Below, piece by piece: positions 30,304-43,926 of a DNA stretch of 64,000 nucleotides (positions are counted from its first letter, which is position 1; each line of letters opens with the position of its first letter). A program made the position numbers and the translations under genes. The stretch covers positions 1 through 64,000 of the forward strand of contig NZ_SSXV01000017.1 of NCBI RefSeq assembly GCF_009469595.2. Reading direction: 5' to 3'. This DNA is from Thauera sp. 2A1. GTDB taxonomy: Bacteria; Pseudomonadota; Gammaproteobacteria; Burkholderiales; Rhodocyclaceae. The notes under the pieces are model-generated. The model made no database searches and was not told the origin of the DNA. It saw only the letters and a list, made by a program, of their open reading frames with translations.

Positions 30304-31503
30304 TCAGAGTTTTTGACAGAAAGCGATGAGGCGCTCGGTCGCTTCCACGCATTCGTGCGTGTCGGCCACCAGCGCGATGCGGATGAAGCCGGCGCCAGGG
30401 TTGATGCCTTGCGCTTCGCGGGCGAGGTAACTCCCCGGCAGGACCGTCACATTATATTCAGCCAGCAGTCGGCGGGCGAACTCGGTGTCCGTCAATCCCT
30501 GCGGCACGCCGGCCCACAGGTAGAAGCCCGCATCCGGCACGTCGGTGGCCAGCCACGGCTGGAGCATGGGCGTGATGCGCGCGAACTTCTCGCGATAGAG
30601 GCGGCGGTTCTCGGCGACGTGCTCTTCGTCATTCCAGGCAGCGACGGAAGCGGCCTGCACCGCCGGATTCATGGCGCAGCCGTGATAGGTGCGGTAGCGC
30701 AGGAAGTCGGCGAGGATCTTCGCGTCTCCCGCGACGAAGCCCGAGCGCATGCCCGGAACGTTCGAGCGCTTGGACAGGCTGGAAAGCATCACGACATTGC
30801 GATAATCGGTGCGGCCCAGGCGCCACGCCGCCTCCAGGCCGCCGATGGGCCTGGCGTCGTCGTCGAAGTAGATCTCCGAGTAACACTCGTCGGCGGCGAT
30901 CACGAAGCCGTAGCGGTCGGACAGCTCGAACAGGCGCTTCCATTCCGCCAGGCTCAGCACACGGCCGGTGGGGTTGCCCGGCGAGCACACGTAGATCAGT
31001 TGAACGTCGCGCCAGGTCGCCTCGTCGATCGCGTCGAAGTCGTAGGCGAATCCGTCGCCCGGCAGGGTATTCAGGAAGACCGGCTCGGCGCCGGCCAGCA
31101 GTGCCGCGCCCTCGTAGATCTGGTAGAACGGATTGGGGCTCAGCACCTTGGCGCCGGGACGGCTGCCATCGACCACGCATTGGGCGAACGCGAACAGGGC
31201 CTCGCGCGAGCCATTCACCGGGATCACCTGGGTCGCCGGATCGACCGCGGGCAGGCCGTAGCGGCGCTGCAGCCAGTGGGCGATGGCGCTGCGCAGCGCA
31301 TCGCTGCCGAGTGTGGTGGGATAGGTGGACAGGCCGCCGAGATTGTCGGCCAGCGTCTGGCGGATGAAGCCGGGCGTCGGATGCTGCGGCTCGCCGATCG
31401 ACAGGCGGATCGGCTTGTGGGCGGCCGACGGCGTGACGCCGTCGAACAGGGCGCGCAGCTTCTCGAACGGGTAGGGCTGGAGGCGGTCGAGGTCAGGATT
31501 CAC
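30304..31503 (-). CDS. dapC: DapC, succinyldiaminopimelate aminotransferase
   Basis: 399 aa with GTG start at 31503 ([17 protein letters not shown], the typical betaproteobacterial opening). Class I PLP aminotransferase that makes N-succinyl-L,L-diaminopimelate. The PLP lysine is in [16 protein letters not shown], and the conserved SPGNPTGRV and DECYSEIYF segments are present. First gene of dapC-dapD-pilU-dapE-prmB on the minus strand, divergent from smc. An in-frame ATG lies further upstream, but family alignment favours the GTG. Confidence 0.93.
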   Translation of the reverse strand: MNPDLDRLQPYPFEKLRALFDGVTPSAAHKPIRLSIGEPQHPTPGFIRQTLADNLGGLSTYPTTLGSDALRSAIAHWLQRRYGLPAVDPATQVIPVNGSREALFAFAQCVVDGSRPGAKVLSPNPFYQIYEGAALLAGAEPVFLNTLPGDGFAYDFDAIDEATWRDVQLIYVCSPGNPTGRVLSLAEWKRLFELSDRYGFVIAADECYSEIYFDDDARPIGGLEAAWRLGRTDYRNVVMLSSLSKRSNVPGMRSGFVAGDAKILADFLRYRTYHGCAMNPAVQAASVAAWNDEEHVAENRRLYREKFARITPMLQPWLATDVPDAGFYLWAGVPQGLTDTEFARRLLAEYNVTVLPGSYLAREAQGINPGAGFIRIALVADTHECVEATERLIAFCQKL

Positions 31504-31643
31504 TTTGGAACAATTTCCGCCCGCTGGCATGGACGGGCTCGGCAGTGGTGAAGGCGGACGATGTTATCATGGCGCGCCCCGCCGGCGACCGATGCGCCTG
31601 CGGCATGTCCCTTGCCCTGCAGAACGCCCCGTTCCTCCCAGAA

Positions 31644-34600
31644 GTGCGCCTTTCCAAGCTCAAACTCGCCGGTTTCAAGACTTTCGTCGACCCGACGACC
31701 GTGCTGACGCCGGGCAACCTGGTCGGCGTGGTGGGGCCGAACGGTTGCGGCAAGTCGAACATCATCGACGCGGTGCGCTGGGTGCTGGGCGAAACGCGTG
31801 CGTCGGCGCTGCGCGGCGAATCGATGCAGGACGTGATCTTCAACGGCTCGACGACGCGCAAACCGGTGTCTCGCGCCAGTGTCGAGCTGGTGTTCGACAA
31901 CCACGAGGGGCGCGCGGCCGGCCAGTGGTCGCGCTACGCCGAGATCTCGGTCAAGCGCGTACTCGATCGCAGCGGCGAATCCACTTATTACATCAACAAC
32001 GTCCATGTCCGGCGCAAGGACGTCATCGATCTCTTCCTCGGCACCGGGCTGGGGCCACGCGCCTACGCGATCATCGAGCAGGGCATGATCTCGCGCATCA
32101 TCGAGGCGCGCCCGGAGGAGATCCGCGGCTTCCTGGAGGAAGCCGCGGGCGTCACCAAATACCGGGAGCGGCGCAAGGAGACCGAAGGTCGGCTTGCCGA
32201 CGCACGCGACAACCTCGCTCGCCTGGACGACATCCGCATGGAGCTGGGCGAACGCATCGGCCACCTCGAGGCACAGGCGGAGGTCGCAGCGCGCTACCAC
32301 GCGCTCAATGCTGCGCACGTGCAGAAGCAGCAACTGCTCTGGCTGCTCAAGCGCAATGAGGCGCGGGCGGAGCACGACAGGCTGGCAGACGAACTCAACC
32401 GCAACACTTCCCGCATCGAGGCCGACAACGCCCGGGTGCAGGAGCTGGAGTCGGCAGTCGAACTCGCGCGCGAAGCGCACTTCGCTGCGTCCGAAGCGGT
32501 GCATGTCGCCCAGAGCGGCCTTTTTTCAGCGAGTGCCGAGGTCACCCGGCTCGAAACCGAGCTGCAGCACCTGGGCGAGGCGCGCAAGCGGCTCGAGGCA
32601 CGGCTCATGCAGCTCGAGGTCGATCGGGCGCACTGGACGACGCGGCGCGACGCGCTCGCAGCCGAGCGCGAGCGGTGGAGCGAGCTTGCCGGGAACTCGG
32701 CGATGCGGGTCGAACAGGCCGAAGCACGCCACGAGGAAATCGCCGGCCGCCTGCCGGACGCGGAAGCGGATCACCATGCGGCCGAGGCGGGCATGAGCAC
32801 CGCGCGGCGGGAGCTTGCGCAGACCGAGCAACACCTGCGGGTCGAGGAGGCCAACCGTGCCAGTGCGCTACGTGCGCTCGACGCGCTGCAGCAGCGTCGC
32901 GGCAGGCTGGATGCCGAGCGTGGCAACATCGTCGGACCCGACGCGCACGCAATCATCGAGCGCGAGGCGCGCCTCGAAGCCCTGCAGGAGATGCTGGAAT
33001 CCCGTCAGCAGGAACTCGCCCATCTGCAGGGCCGCCTTCCCGGTGCGCAGGCGGCGCTGAAATCCGCCGTGGAGCGCGAACGGGCCACCCAGCAACGCCT
33101 CACCGAACTGCGCGCGCGACGAGAAGCGCTGGTTCAACTGCAGGCGCGCGTGCAGTCCCAGGGCAAGCTCGGCGACTGGCTCAAGCGCCACGGTTTCGAC
33201 ACGCTGCCTCCGCTGTGGCGCAGCCTGAGGGTGGAGCAGGGCTGGGAGACCGGCGTGCAGGCCGTGCTGCGCGAGCGCCTCGCCGCACTGGTGACGCCTG
33301 ACGCAGGCCGTGCGCAGGCGGTGGCGAGCAGCGTGATCGACGAGGCGCCGCCGGAGTCCCTTGCGGTGGCGCTGCCACGAGAAGCTCGTGTGGCATCTGG
33401 CGATGCGGCTGCCCCGGTCGGGAGCCTGGCGCTCGGCGTGCCCGTCTTGCCTCATCGCCCGCTCCTAGACCATGTGTCGGTCACCGATCCGGCGCTGCAG
33501 TTTCTCATCGGTGAATTTCTCCACGGCGTATACGCGGTGGACCGCATCGAGGACTGGCTGCCGCAGCATGCAAGCCTGCCGGCCGGCGTGCTGCTGGCAG
33601 GGCCTCGCGGCCAGCTCCTCACACGCGACGCCCTGACCCATCTCGCACCGGACAACCGCACCCATGGCGTCATGGAACGCGAGCGCGAGATCGACGCGCT
33701 GAGCTCGCAGCAGCAGGCGCTGGAGGACGAGGCCGCCGAGACGCGCGAGGCCTTGCTGGCGGCCGAAGGCGAGGCGGCGTCGATGCAGGACGGCGTCAAT
33801 ACCCTGCGCCGCGAGATCCAGTCCGCGCAGGGGCAGGTACACGCCGAACAGGTCGAGCTGCTCAAGCTCACGCAGGCACGCAGTCGTGCGGAGGAGCGCC
33901 ACACGCAGTTGCAGCGCGACCTCGATGACCTGATCCACCTCGAGGAAACCGAGCGCGAGCATCTTGCCCGCGCCGAGCTCGAGCATGCGCGCGCCGATGA
34001 ACTCGCGATGCTTCAGCGCGAGCGCCTGGATGCCGCCTCGGAGGTGCTGCGCGAGCGCGAACAGCAGGTTCGGGAATTGCGCGTCCACGAACAGGCCGCG
34101 GCGCGCGACCTGCAGGAGGCGCGCTTCTCCGCGCGCGAATGCGCCGCCAAGCTCGAGGACATCGACCGTAACCTGCAGCTTGCCGTCGAGCAGATCGAGC
34201 GCATCGCGAGCGAGCACGCAGCGCGCCTGGACGAGCTCGCGGCGACCGACGACGGCCGCAGCCGGCAGGCCCTGCAGACAGCGCTCGAGCTGCGCACCGG
34301 ACGCGAATCGGCCCTTGCCGCCCAGCGTGACGGGCTGGAACAAGCCGCGGCAACCCTGCGCCAGACCGAGGAGATGCGCCTGCGCACCGAGCAGGAGGCG
34401 GCGCCGATCCGTCAGCGCGTTGCCGAACTACGGCTGGCGGTGCAGGCAGCGCAGCTTGCCACCGGCCAGTTCGACGAGCGGCTGGCGGAGGCACAGGCCG
34501 ACGAGTCCGCCCTCGCGCCGCTGCTCACGCCCGAGCTGAAGGAGACCAGCCTGCAGCGGGAAGTGGCGCGCCTCGCCCGCGAGATCGCGGAGCTGGGGGC

Positions 34601-35216
34601 CGTGAACCTGGCGGCGCTGGACGAGCTCCGCACGGCGGCCGAGCGCAAGTCCTACCTCGACGCACAGACGGACGACCTGCTGCAGGCGATCGACACGCTC
34701 GAGGATGCGATCCGACGGATCGATCGCGAGACGCGCGAGCAACTGCAGGAAACCTACAATACGGTCAATCGGCAGTTCGGCACGCTGTTTCCGCAGCTTT
34801 TCGGCGGCGGCCGCGCCGAGCTGGTACTGACTGGCGACGAGATTCTCGATGCGGGCATCCAGATCGTCGCCCAGCCGCCGGGGAAGAAGAACAGCTCCAT
34901 TCAGCTCCTTTCAGGCGGGGAGAAGGCATTGACCGCGATTGCGCTGGTGTTTTCAATGTTCCAGCTCAATCCGGCGCCATTCTGCATGCTTGACGAGGTG
35001 GATGCGCCACTGGACGATACGAACACCGAACGCTACGCGAACATGGTCAAGCGCATGTCATCGCAGACGCAATTCATCTTCATCAGCCACAGCAAGATCA
35101 CGATGGAGTTCGCGCAGCAGCTCGTTGGCGTCACCATGCAGGAGCAGGGTGTGTCCCGGGTTGTGGAAGTGGACATCGAAGAAGCGTTGCGCCTGGCCGA
35201 GCCGGCAGCAGCGTAA
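31644..35216 (+). CDS. smc: Smc, chromosome segregation ATPase
   Basis: 1190 aa from the GTG at 31644 (RLSKLKLAGFKTFVDPTT, the family opening). Condenses and segregates the chromosome with ScpA/ScpB. N-terminal Walker A GPNGCGKSN near residue 35, two long Ala/Glu/Arg-rich coiled coils flanking a hinge (about residues 510-680), then the signature LLSGGEKALTAIAL and Walker B FCMLDEVDAPLD. In-frame ATGs up to 31545 exist, but the added residues do not fit the family. Upstream of zipA and ligA, probably co-transcribed. Confidence 0.95.
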   Translation: MRLSKLKLAGFKTFVDPTTVLTPGNLVGVVGPNGCGKSNIIDAVRWVLGETRASALRGESMQDVIFNGSTTRKPVSRASVELVFDNHEGRAAGQWSRYAEISVKRVLDRSGESTYYINNVHVRRKDVIDLFLGTGLGPRAYAIIEQGMISRIIEARPEEIRGFLEEAAGVTKYRERRKETEGRLADARDNLARLDDIRMELGERIGHLEAQAEVAARYHALNAAHVQKQQLLWLLKRNEARAEHDRLADELNRNTSRIEADNARVQELESAVELAREAHFAASEAVHVAQSGLFSASAEVTRLETELQHLGEARKRLEARLMQLEVDRAHWTTRRDALAAERERWSELAGNSAMRVEQAEARHEEIAGRLPDAEADHHAAEAGMSTARRELAQTEQHLRVEEANRASALRALDALQQRRGRLDAERGNIVGPDAHAIIEREARLEALQEMLESRQQELAHLQGRLPGAQAALKSAVERERATQQRLTELRARREALVQLQARVQSQGKLGDWLKRHGFDTLPPLWRSLRVEQGWETGVQAVLRERLAALVTPDAGRAQAVASSVIDEAPPESLAVALPREARVASGDAAAPVGSLALGVPVLPHRPLLDHVSVTDPALQFLIGEFLHGVYAVDRIEDWLPQHASLPAGVLLAGPRGQLLTRDALTHLAPDNRTHGVMEREREIDALSSQQQALEDEAAETREALLAAEGEAASMQDGVNTLRREIQSAQGQVHAEQVELLKLTQARSRAEERHTQLQRDLDDLIHLEETEREHLARAELEHARADELAMLQRERLDAASEVLREREQQVRELRVHEQAAARDLQEARFSARECAAKLEDIDRNLQLAVEQIERIASEHAARLDELAATDDGRSRQALQTALELRTGRESALAAQRDGLEQAAATLRQTEEMRLRTEQEAAPIRQRVAELRLAVQAAQLATGQFDERLAEAQADESALAPLLTPELKETSLQREVARLAREIAELGAVNLAALDELRTAAERKSYLDAQTDDLLQAIDTLEDAIRRIDRETREQLQETYNTVNRQFGTLFPQLFGGGRAELVLTGDEILDAGIQIVAQPPGKKNSSIQLLSGGEKALTAIALVFSMFQLNPAPFCMLDEVDAPLDDTNTERYANMVKRMSSQTQFIFISHSKITMEFAQQLVGVTMQEQGVSRVVEVDIEEALRLAEPAAA

Positions 35217-35247
35217 AAGAACTCAAGGCCTCGATTCGGAACAGCTC

Positions 35248-38384
<3,137 letters not shown>

Positions 38385-38431
38385 TCAGAATCATTGCTGC
38401 ACGAACCAGCAACAACCCGGAGTGGAACAAC

Positions 38432-39337
38432 ATGAAGAAAGTCACCAAGGCCGTCTTCCCCGTCGCCGGCATGGGCACGCGCTTCCTGCCTGCCACCAAG
38501 GCAAGCCCGAAGGAAATGCTGCCCATCGTGGACAAGCCGCTGATCCAGTACGCAGTGGAAGAGGCGGTGGCCGCAGGGATCACCGACATGATCTTCATCA
38601 CCGGCCGCACCAAGCGCTCGATCGAAGACCATTTCGACAAGGCTTACGAACTCGAGACCGAACTCGAGGCCCGCGGCAAGAAGGAACTGCTCGAGATGGT
38701 GCGCAAGACGGTGCCGAAGGGCGTGAACTGCATCTACACGCGCCAGTCTGAAGCGCTCGGCCTCGGGCATGCGGTGATGTGCGCGGAACACATCGTGGGC
38801 GACGAGCCGTTTGCGGTCATCCTCGCCGATGACCTGCTCGACAACCCGACCGGTCTGTCGGTGATGAAGCAGATGGTCGACGTCTATAACTACAACCGCT
38901 GCTCGGTGCTCGGCACGATGAACGTGCCGCGCCAGGAGACGCGCCAGTACGGCATCGTCAGCACCGATGCCCAGAGCGGCAACGTGCAGCGCGTCACCGG
39001 CATCGTCGAGAAGCCGAAGCCCGAGGAGGCGCCCACCACCCAGGCCGTCGTTGGCCGTTACATCCTGACGCCGCGCATCTTCGAGCACCTTCACTCCATC
39101 AAGCCTGGCGCCGGCGGCGAGATCCAGCTCACCGACGCGATCGCCTCGCTGCTCAAGGAAGAGGCGGTGCTGTCCTACCAGTTCGACGGCGTGCGCTACG
39201 ACTGCGGCTCCAAGCTCGGCTATCTCAAGGCGACGGTCGAACTCGGCCTGCGCCACCCGGAGACCGGCGCGGCCTTCGCGGCCTACCTGGCGGATCGCGC
39301 CAGCGCCGAAGCAGCCAGCAAGAAGAAGGAAAAGTGA
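38432..39337 (+). CDS. galU: GalU, UTP-glucose-1-phosphate uridylyltransferase
   Basis: 301 aa. Makes UDP-glucose for surface polysaccharides. The nucleotidyltransferase signature [20 protein letters not shown] and [13 protein letters not shown] are at the N-terminus; later motifs LADDLLD and [11 protein letters not shown] are intact. It is followed 44 bases later by a strong rho-independent terminator. Last gene of the smc-zipA-ligA-galU strand run. Confidence 0.96.
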   Translation: MKKVTKAVFPVAGMGTRFLPATKASPKEMLPIVDKPLIQYAVEEAVAAGITDMIFITGRTKRSIEDHFDKAYELETELEARGKKELLEMVRKTVPKGVNCIYTRQSEALGLGHAVMCAEHIVGDEPFAVILADDLLDNPTGLSVMKQMVDVYNYNRCSVLGTMNVPRQETRQYGIVSTDAQSGNVQRVTGIVEKPKPEEAPTTQAVVGRYILTPRIFEHLHSIKPGAGGEIQLTDAIASLLKEEAVLSYQFDGVRYDCGSKLGYLKATVELGLRHPETGAAFAAYLADRASAEAASKKKEK

Positions 39338-39380
39338 GTCCGTGCGGTCCGCGTCAAGCGGACCCGTCGCGCAGGGCATG

Positions 39381-39416
39381 AAAATGGCGTCGGTCGTTCC
39401 GACGCCATTTTCTTTC
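39381..39416 (+). terminator. Rho-independent terminator after galU
   Basis: A perfect 13-bp stem (39381-39393 with 39399-39411) with a 5-base loop, GC-rich core and T-rich 3' flank. The A-run at its 5' side means it could also act for minus-strand transcripts. Confidence 0.9.
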
Positions 39417-39427
39417 AGCCACACATG

Positions 39428-39462
39428 AAAAAGGCCCTGCCGCTTCCGCTCGGCAGGGCCTT
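39428..39462 (-). terminator. Rho-independent terminator after typA
   Basis: On the minus strand a perfect 12-bp stem (39462-39451 with 39442-39431), an 8-base loop and a five-T tract follow the typA stop by 27 bases. It faces the galU terminator, so the convergent genes are insulated from both sides. Confidence 0.9.
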
Positions 39463-39488
39463 GAGCCTCTTCAGTCGGTGCTATCGCC

Positions 39489-41306
<1,818 letters not shown>

Positions 41307-41534
41307 GGATGCGGGAAGTCTTTGAAAGGGCGTGGATTTTAACACGCCGCTGTGGCGCCGCAGCATCAATTTTCGGCCGCTGTCGGCGGGCAATCAGGGC
41401 AGGGGAGTGGCTGCCTCGCGGCGGCAGACCTGGCGCTCCTCTTGGGCACTGGCTGGCGCGTGCTCCAGAGCACCGCGCGGGCAGCGTGGTACAGCGTGGT
41501 AGACTCCCCGCCCTCGTTCATTGGAGCGCATCAC

Positions 41535-42275
41535 ATGCTCGCGATCATCGGCGGCAGCGGACTCACTCAGCTTTCCAACATGGAGACGAACCGTCGCGAG
41601 GTCGCACGCACGCCCTTCGGCGAGCCTTCCGGCGCCCTGACCTACGGCACCATGTGCGATCAGCCGGTGGTTTTCCTCGCGCGTCATGGTTACGGGCACA
41701 CGATCCCTCCCCATCTGGTGAACTACCGAGCCAACATCTGGGCGTTGAAGGAAGCAAAGGTCACGGCCATCGTGTCGGTCGCGTCGGTCGGCAGCATCCG
41801 TCCGGATTTCCCGCCGGGCACGCTCGTCGTGCCGCACCAGATCATCGATTACACCTGGGGCCGCAAGAGCACCTACTTCGAGGGCGGTGAGGGGCTGGTC
41901 AGGCACATCGACTTCACTCATCCCTATGACGAGGCCCTGCGCCAGCGCCTGATCGCCGCCGCGCGCGCGGCGGGCGACAGCGCCTACGATGGTGCCGTGT
42001 ATGCGGCCACCCAGGGGCCACGCCTGGAAACCGCAGCAGAAATCAACCGCCTGGAGCGCGACGGCGCCGACGTCGTCGGCATGACCGGCATGCCCGAGGC
42101 CGCGCTGGCGCGCGAGCTGGAAATCCCCTACGCCGCCATCAACGTCGTCGCCAACTACGCCGCGGGGCGGGTCAGCAGCGAACAGGGCATCCATTTCGGC
42201 GACATCGAGATGGTGCTGCAGGAATCGATGCTGCGCGTTCGGCACCTGCTGGAGCATCTGTGCAAGGTGTGCTGA
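41535..42275 (+). CDS. S-methyl-5'-thioinosine phosphorylase (MTA/PNP family)
   Basis: 246 aa. Phosphorolysis of 5'-methylthioinosine in purine and methionine salvage. N-terminal phosphate-binding IIGGSGLTQL, then RHGYGHTIPPHLVNYRANIW and MTGMPEAALAREL. The purine-site segment reads VVANYAAG, with Asn where adenine-specific MTA phosphorylases have Asp; this favours 6-oxopurines and so the thioinosine enzyme known from Pseudomonas. The start at 41535 follows GGAGCGCATCAC. Convergent with the lipoprotein gene, 18 bases apart. Confidence 0.88.
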   Translation: MLAIIGGSGLTQLSNMETNRREVARTPFGEPSGALTYGTMCDQPVVFLARHGYGHTIPPHLVNYRANIWALKEAKVTAIVSVASVGSIRPDFPPGTLVVPHQIIDYTWGRKSTYFEGGEGLVRHIDFTHPYDEALRQRLIAAARAAGDSAYDGAVYAATQGPRLETAAEINRLERDGADVVGMTGMPEAALARELEIPYAAINVVANYAAGRVSSEQGIHFGDIEMVLQESMLRVRHLLEHLCKVC

Positions 42276-42293
42276 GCCACGCGGCTGGCGATC

Positions 42294-42836
42294 TCATTTG
42301 AACGAGTCGCCGCCGAAGGCTATTTCCTTTGATCCTCCGCGTCCCCCTTCGCTGAATCGTCGCAGCATCCAGTCGAATTTGATGGGCTCTACCCCCGCGG
42401 AGAACTCGACCGAGAGTGCGTGAAGCGGCTCGCGCGCCATGCGCAGAATGTCGGCGGGAATCCGGCTGCGGATGCCGGTGATCAGGAAAGGCCCCTTCAA
42501 CTCCCCGGTGTAGGGCTTCGCCCCGGGTGGCGGCATTTCTCTCCACTGGACCGTCACTGCATCGGGAATGCGGCCGCTTCGACGATCACCGCCGAAGCTG
42601 GGGCGCAGCGGGAATTTGGTATCGGGTCGGATGGGACGGGGAGGCTGCCCCAATTGCGAGAACCACCATTTTTCCGGATTCCGCGCATCCTTTACCCGGA
42701 CCTGCTCCAGTTCCCGGTCGCAGGCATTCCAGGCGCCGATGATGAACTCCTCGTCCGCAATTAGCAGGCTTTCTGCATGGGTGCAGCCGACCAGTAATGA
42801 AGTGCTGGACAGGCTCAGGAATTGGCGTCGATTCAT
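42294..42836 (-). CDS. Putative Tat-exported lipoprotein, candidate immunity protein for the adjacent RHS-phospholipase
   Basis: 180 aa. The N-terminus MNRRQFLSLSSTSLLVGC has a twin-arginine-like RRxFL motif and a lipobox LVGC; +2 after Cys18 is Thr, so outer-membrane sorting is expected. The rest is soluble with conserved-looking PDAVTVQWREMPPPG and IRSRIPADILRMA segments; I do not assign a family. The AGGAG ribosome site overlaps the stop codon of the RHS gene and the start lies 10 bases after it, so it is translated with the toxin. Immunity proteins of Tle phospholipases are commonly periplasmic lipoproteins encoded next to the toxin; immunity here is inferred from position only. Confidence 0.75.
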   Translation of the reverse strand: MNRRQFLSLSSTSLLVGCTHAESLLIADEEFIIGAWNACDRELEQVRVKDARNPEKWWFSQLGQPPRPIRPDTKFPLRPSFGGDRRSGRIPDAVTVQWREMPPPGAKPYTGELKGPFLITGIRSRIPADILRMAREPLHALSVEFSAGVEPIKFDWMLRRFSEGGRGGSKEIAFGGDSFK

Positions 42837-42846
42837 TGCGGAGCTC

Positions 42847-43926
42847 CTATTCGAAACTCAAACCGTAGGTTCGGGCCAGCCAGTCGCGGTAACGACTGAT
42901 ATCCACCAGCCCGGCGCGCTTGCTGGACTGCTGCACGGACGGCACGTTGCCGTCCTGATAAGGATTGGGAAGAGGTGGCTCGTCCTGGTAGGGAAGGATG
43001 TACTCGAGGGCTTCAGCATGGTTCATGCCTTCGAAGTCCGAAGACCGTTCCTTGCGCACCTCGTCCGGGTAGTGGACCTTGCGATCGTCGTCGAATCCGT
43101 TCAACGGCGGGACGTTCCAAGGTGAGACACGTGACTCGTCGTGAACCACCGGATCGGAGATGGATCGCTGCGCTACTTCCAGCGGCTTCATCCGAACTCC
43201 CGCGGCGAGGGCTTGTTGATACATCCAGTTCAGCGCGACGTCGGACAGATCGCTACCATCTTCGACCAGGTAGCCGCCGCCGATGTCCGCATGTGCCCCG
43301 ACGAACCCGCGCTCCACGACGTTGGCGCCGAGGCCACGGCCCGCGTAGGACGATTCCGCGGATTCCAGCGGGAACAGCGCCCGATGTTCATTCGCGGCCA
43401 CTGCATGCGCGACATGGCCGATCTCCGACGCGGGTATGCCGAGCGAAATCACGCCGTTGATCTGCTTGCTCAACACGGTGTCGAACAGGCCGAGGAAGCG
43501 GATCTGCAGGCCGACGCAGGCTCCCCCGACCAGATCGCGGTAGTAGGACTGGTTCCTGCGTGCGATGACTTCATTGACGAAATCACGCGCGGCGGAGGCG
43601 CCGCGGCTGAAGCCGATCACGTCGAGCGTGATCAGCAGCGGAGATTCGGGAGCGAGAGTTGTTCCCCTTTCCCTGACCTCGCTATCGAACTTTGCCTTGA
43701 CGTAGTCGTCGAGGGTGTTCAGTTGTTCTTCCACTTTCGACTTCAGGGTGTAAGCCAGCGCGCGATCACCCAGTTGATACCATTTCGTTCCGACTCCCTC
43801 GACGTAGTAGGGGCGGTCGGAGTTGGCAATCGACGCACTGTCGTTGTCCTGGTAGGCCTCCTTCAGCCAGTAGATGTTCGTCCGGCTGGATTCGTCGTTC
43901 CCTGTCCCATCGAATGCGAAGAGGAT
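42847..43926 (-). other. Toxin domain: DUF2235/Tle1 alpha/beta-hydrolase at the RHS C-terminus
   Basis: This segment encodes the 359 residues after the DPLGL boundary of the RHS protein. The Ser-Asp-His triad and the FDGTGN opening match the DUF2235 family, which includes type VI Tle1 phospholipase effectors. Phospholipid hydrolysis is family knowledge; action by this protein is inferred. Confidence 0.88.
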
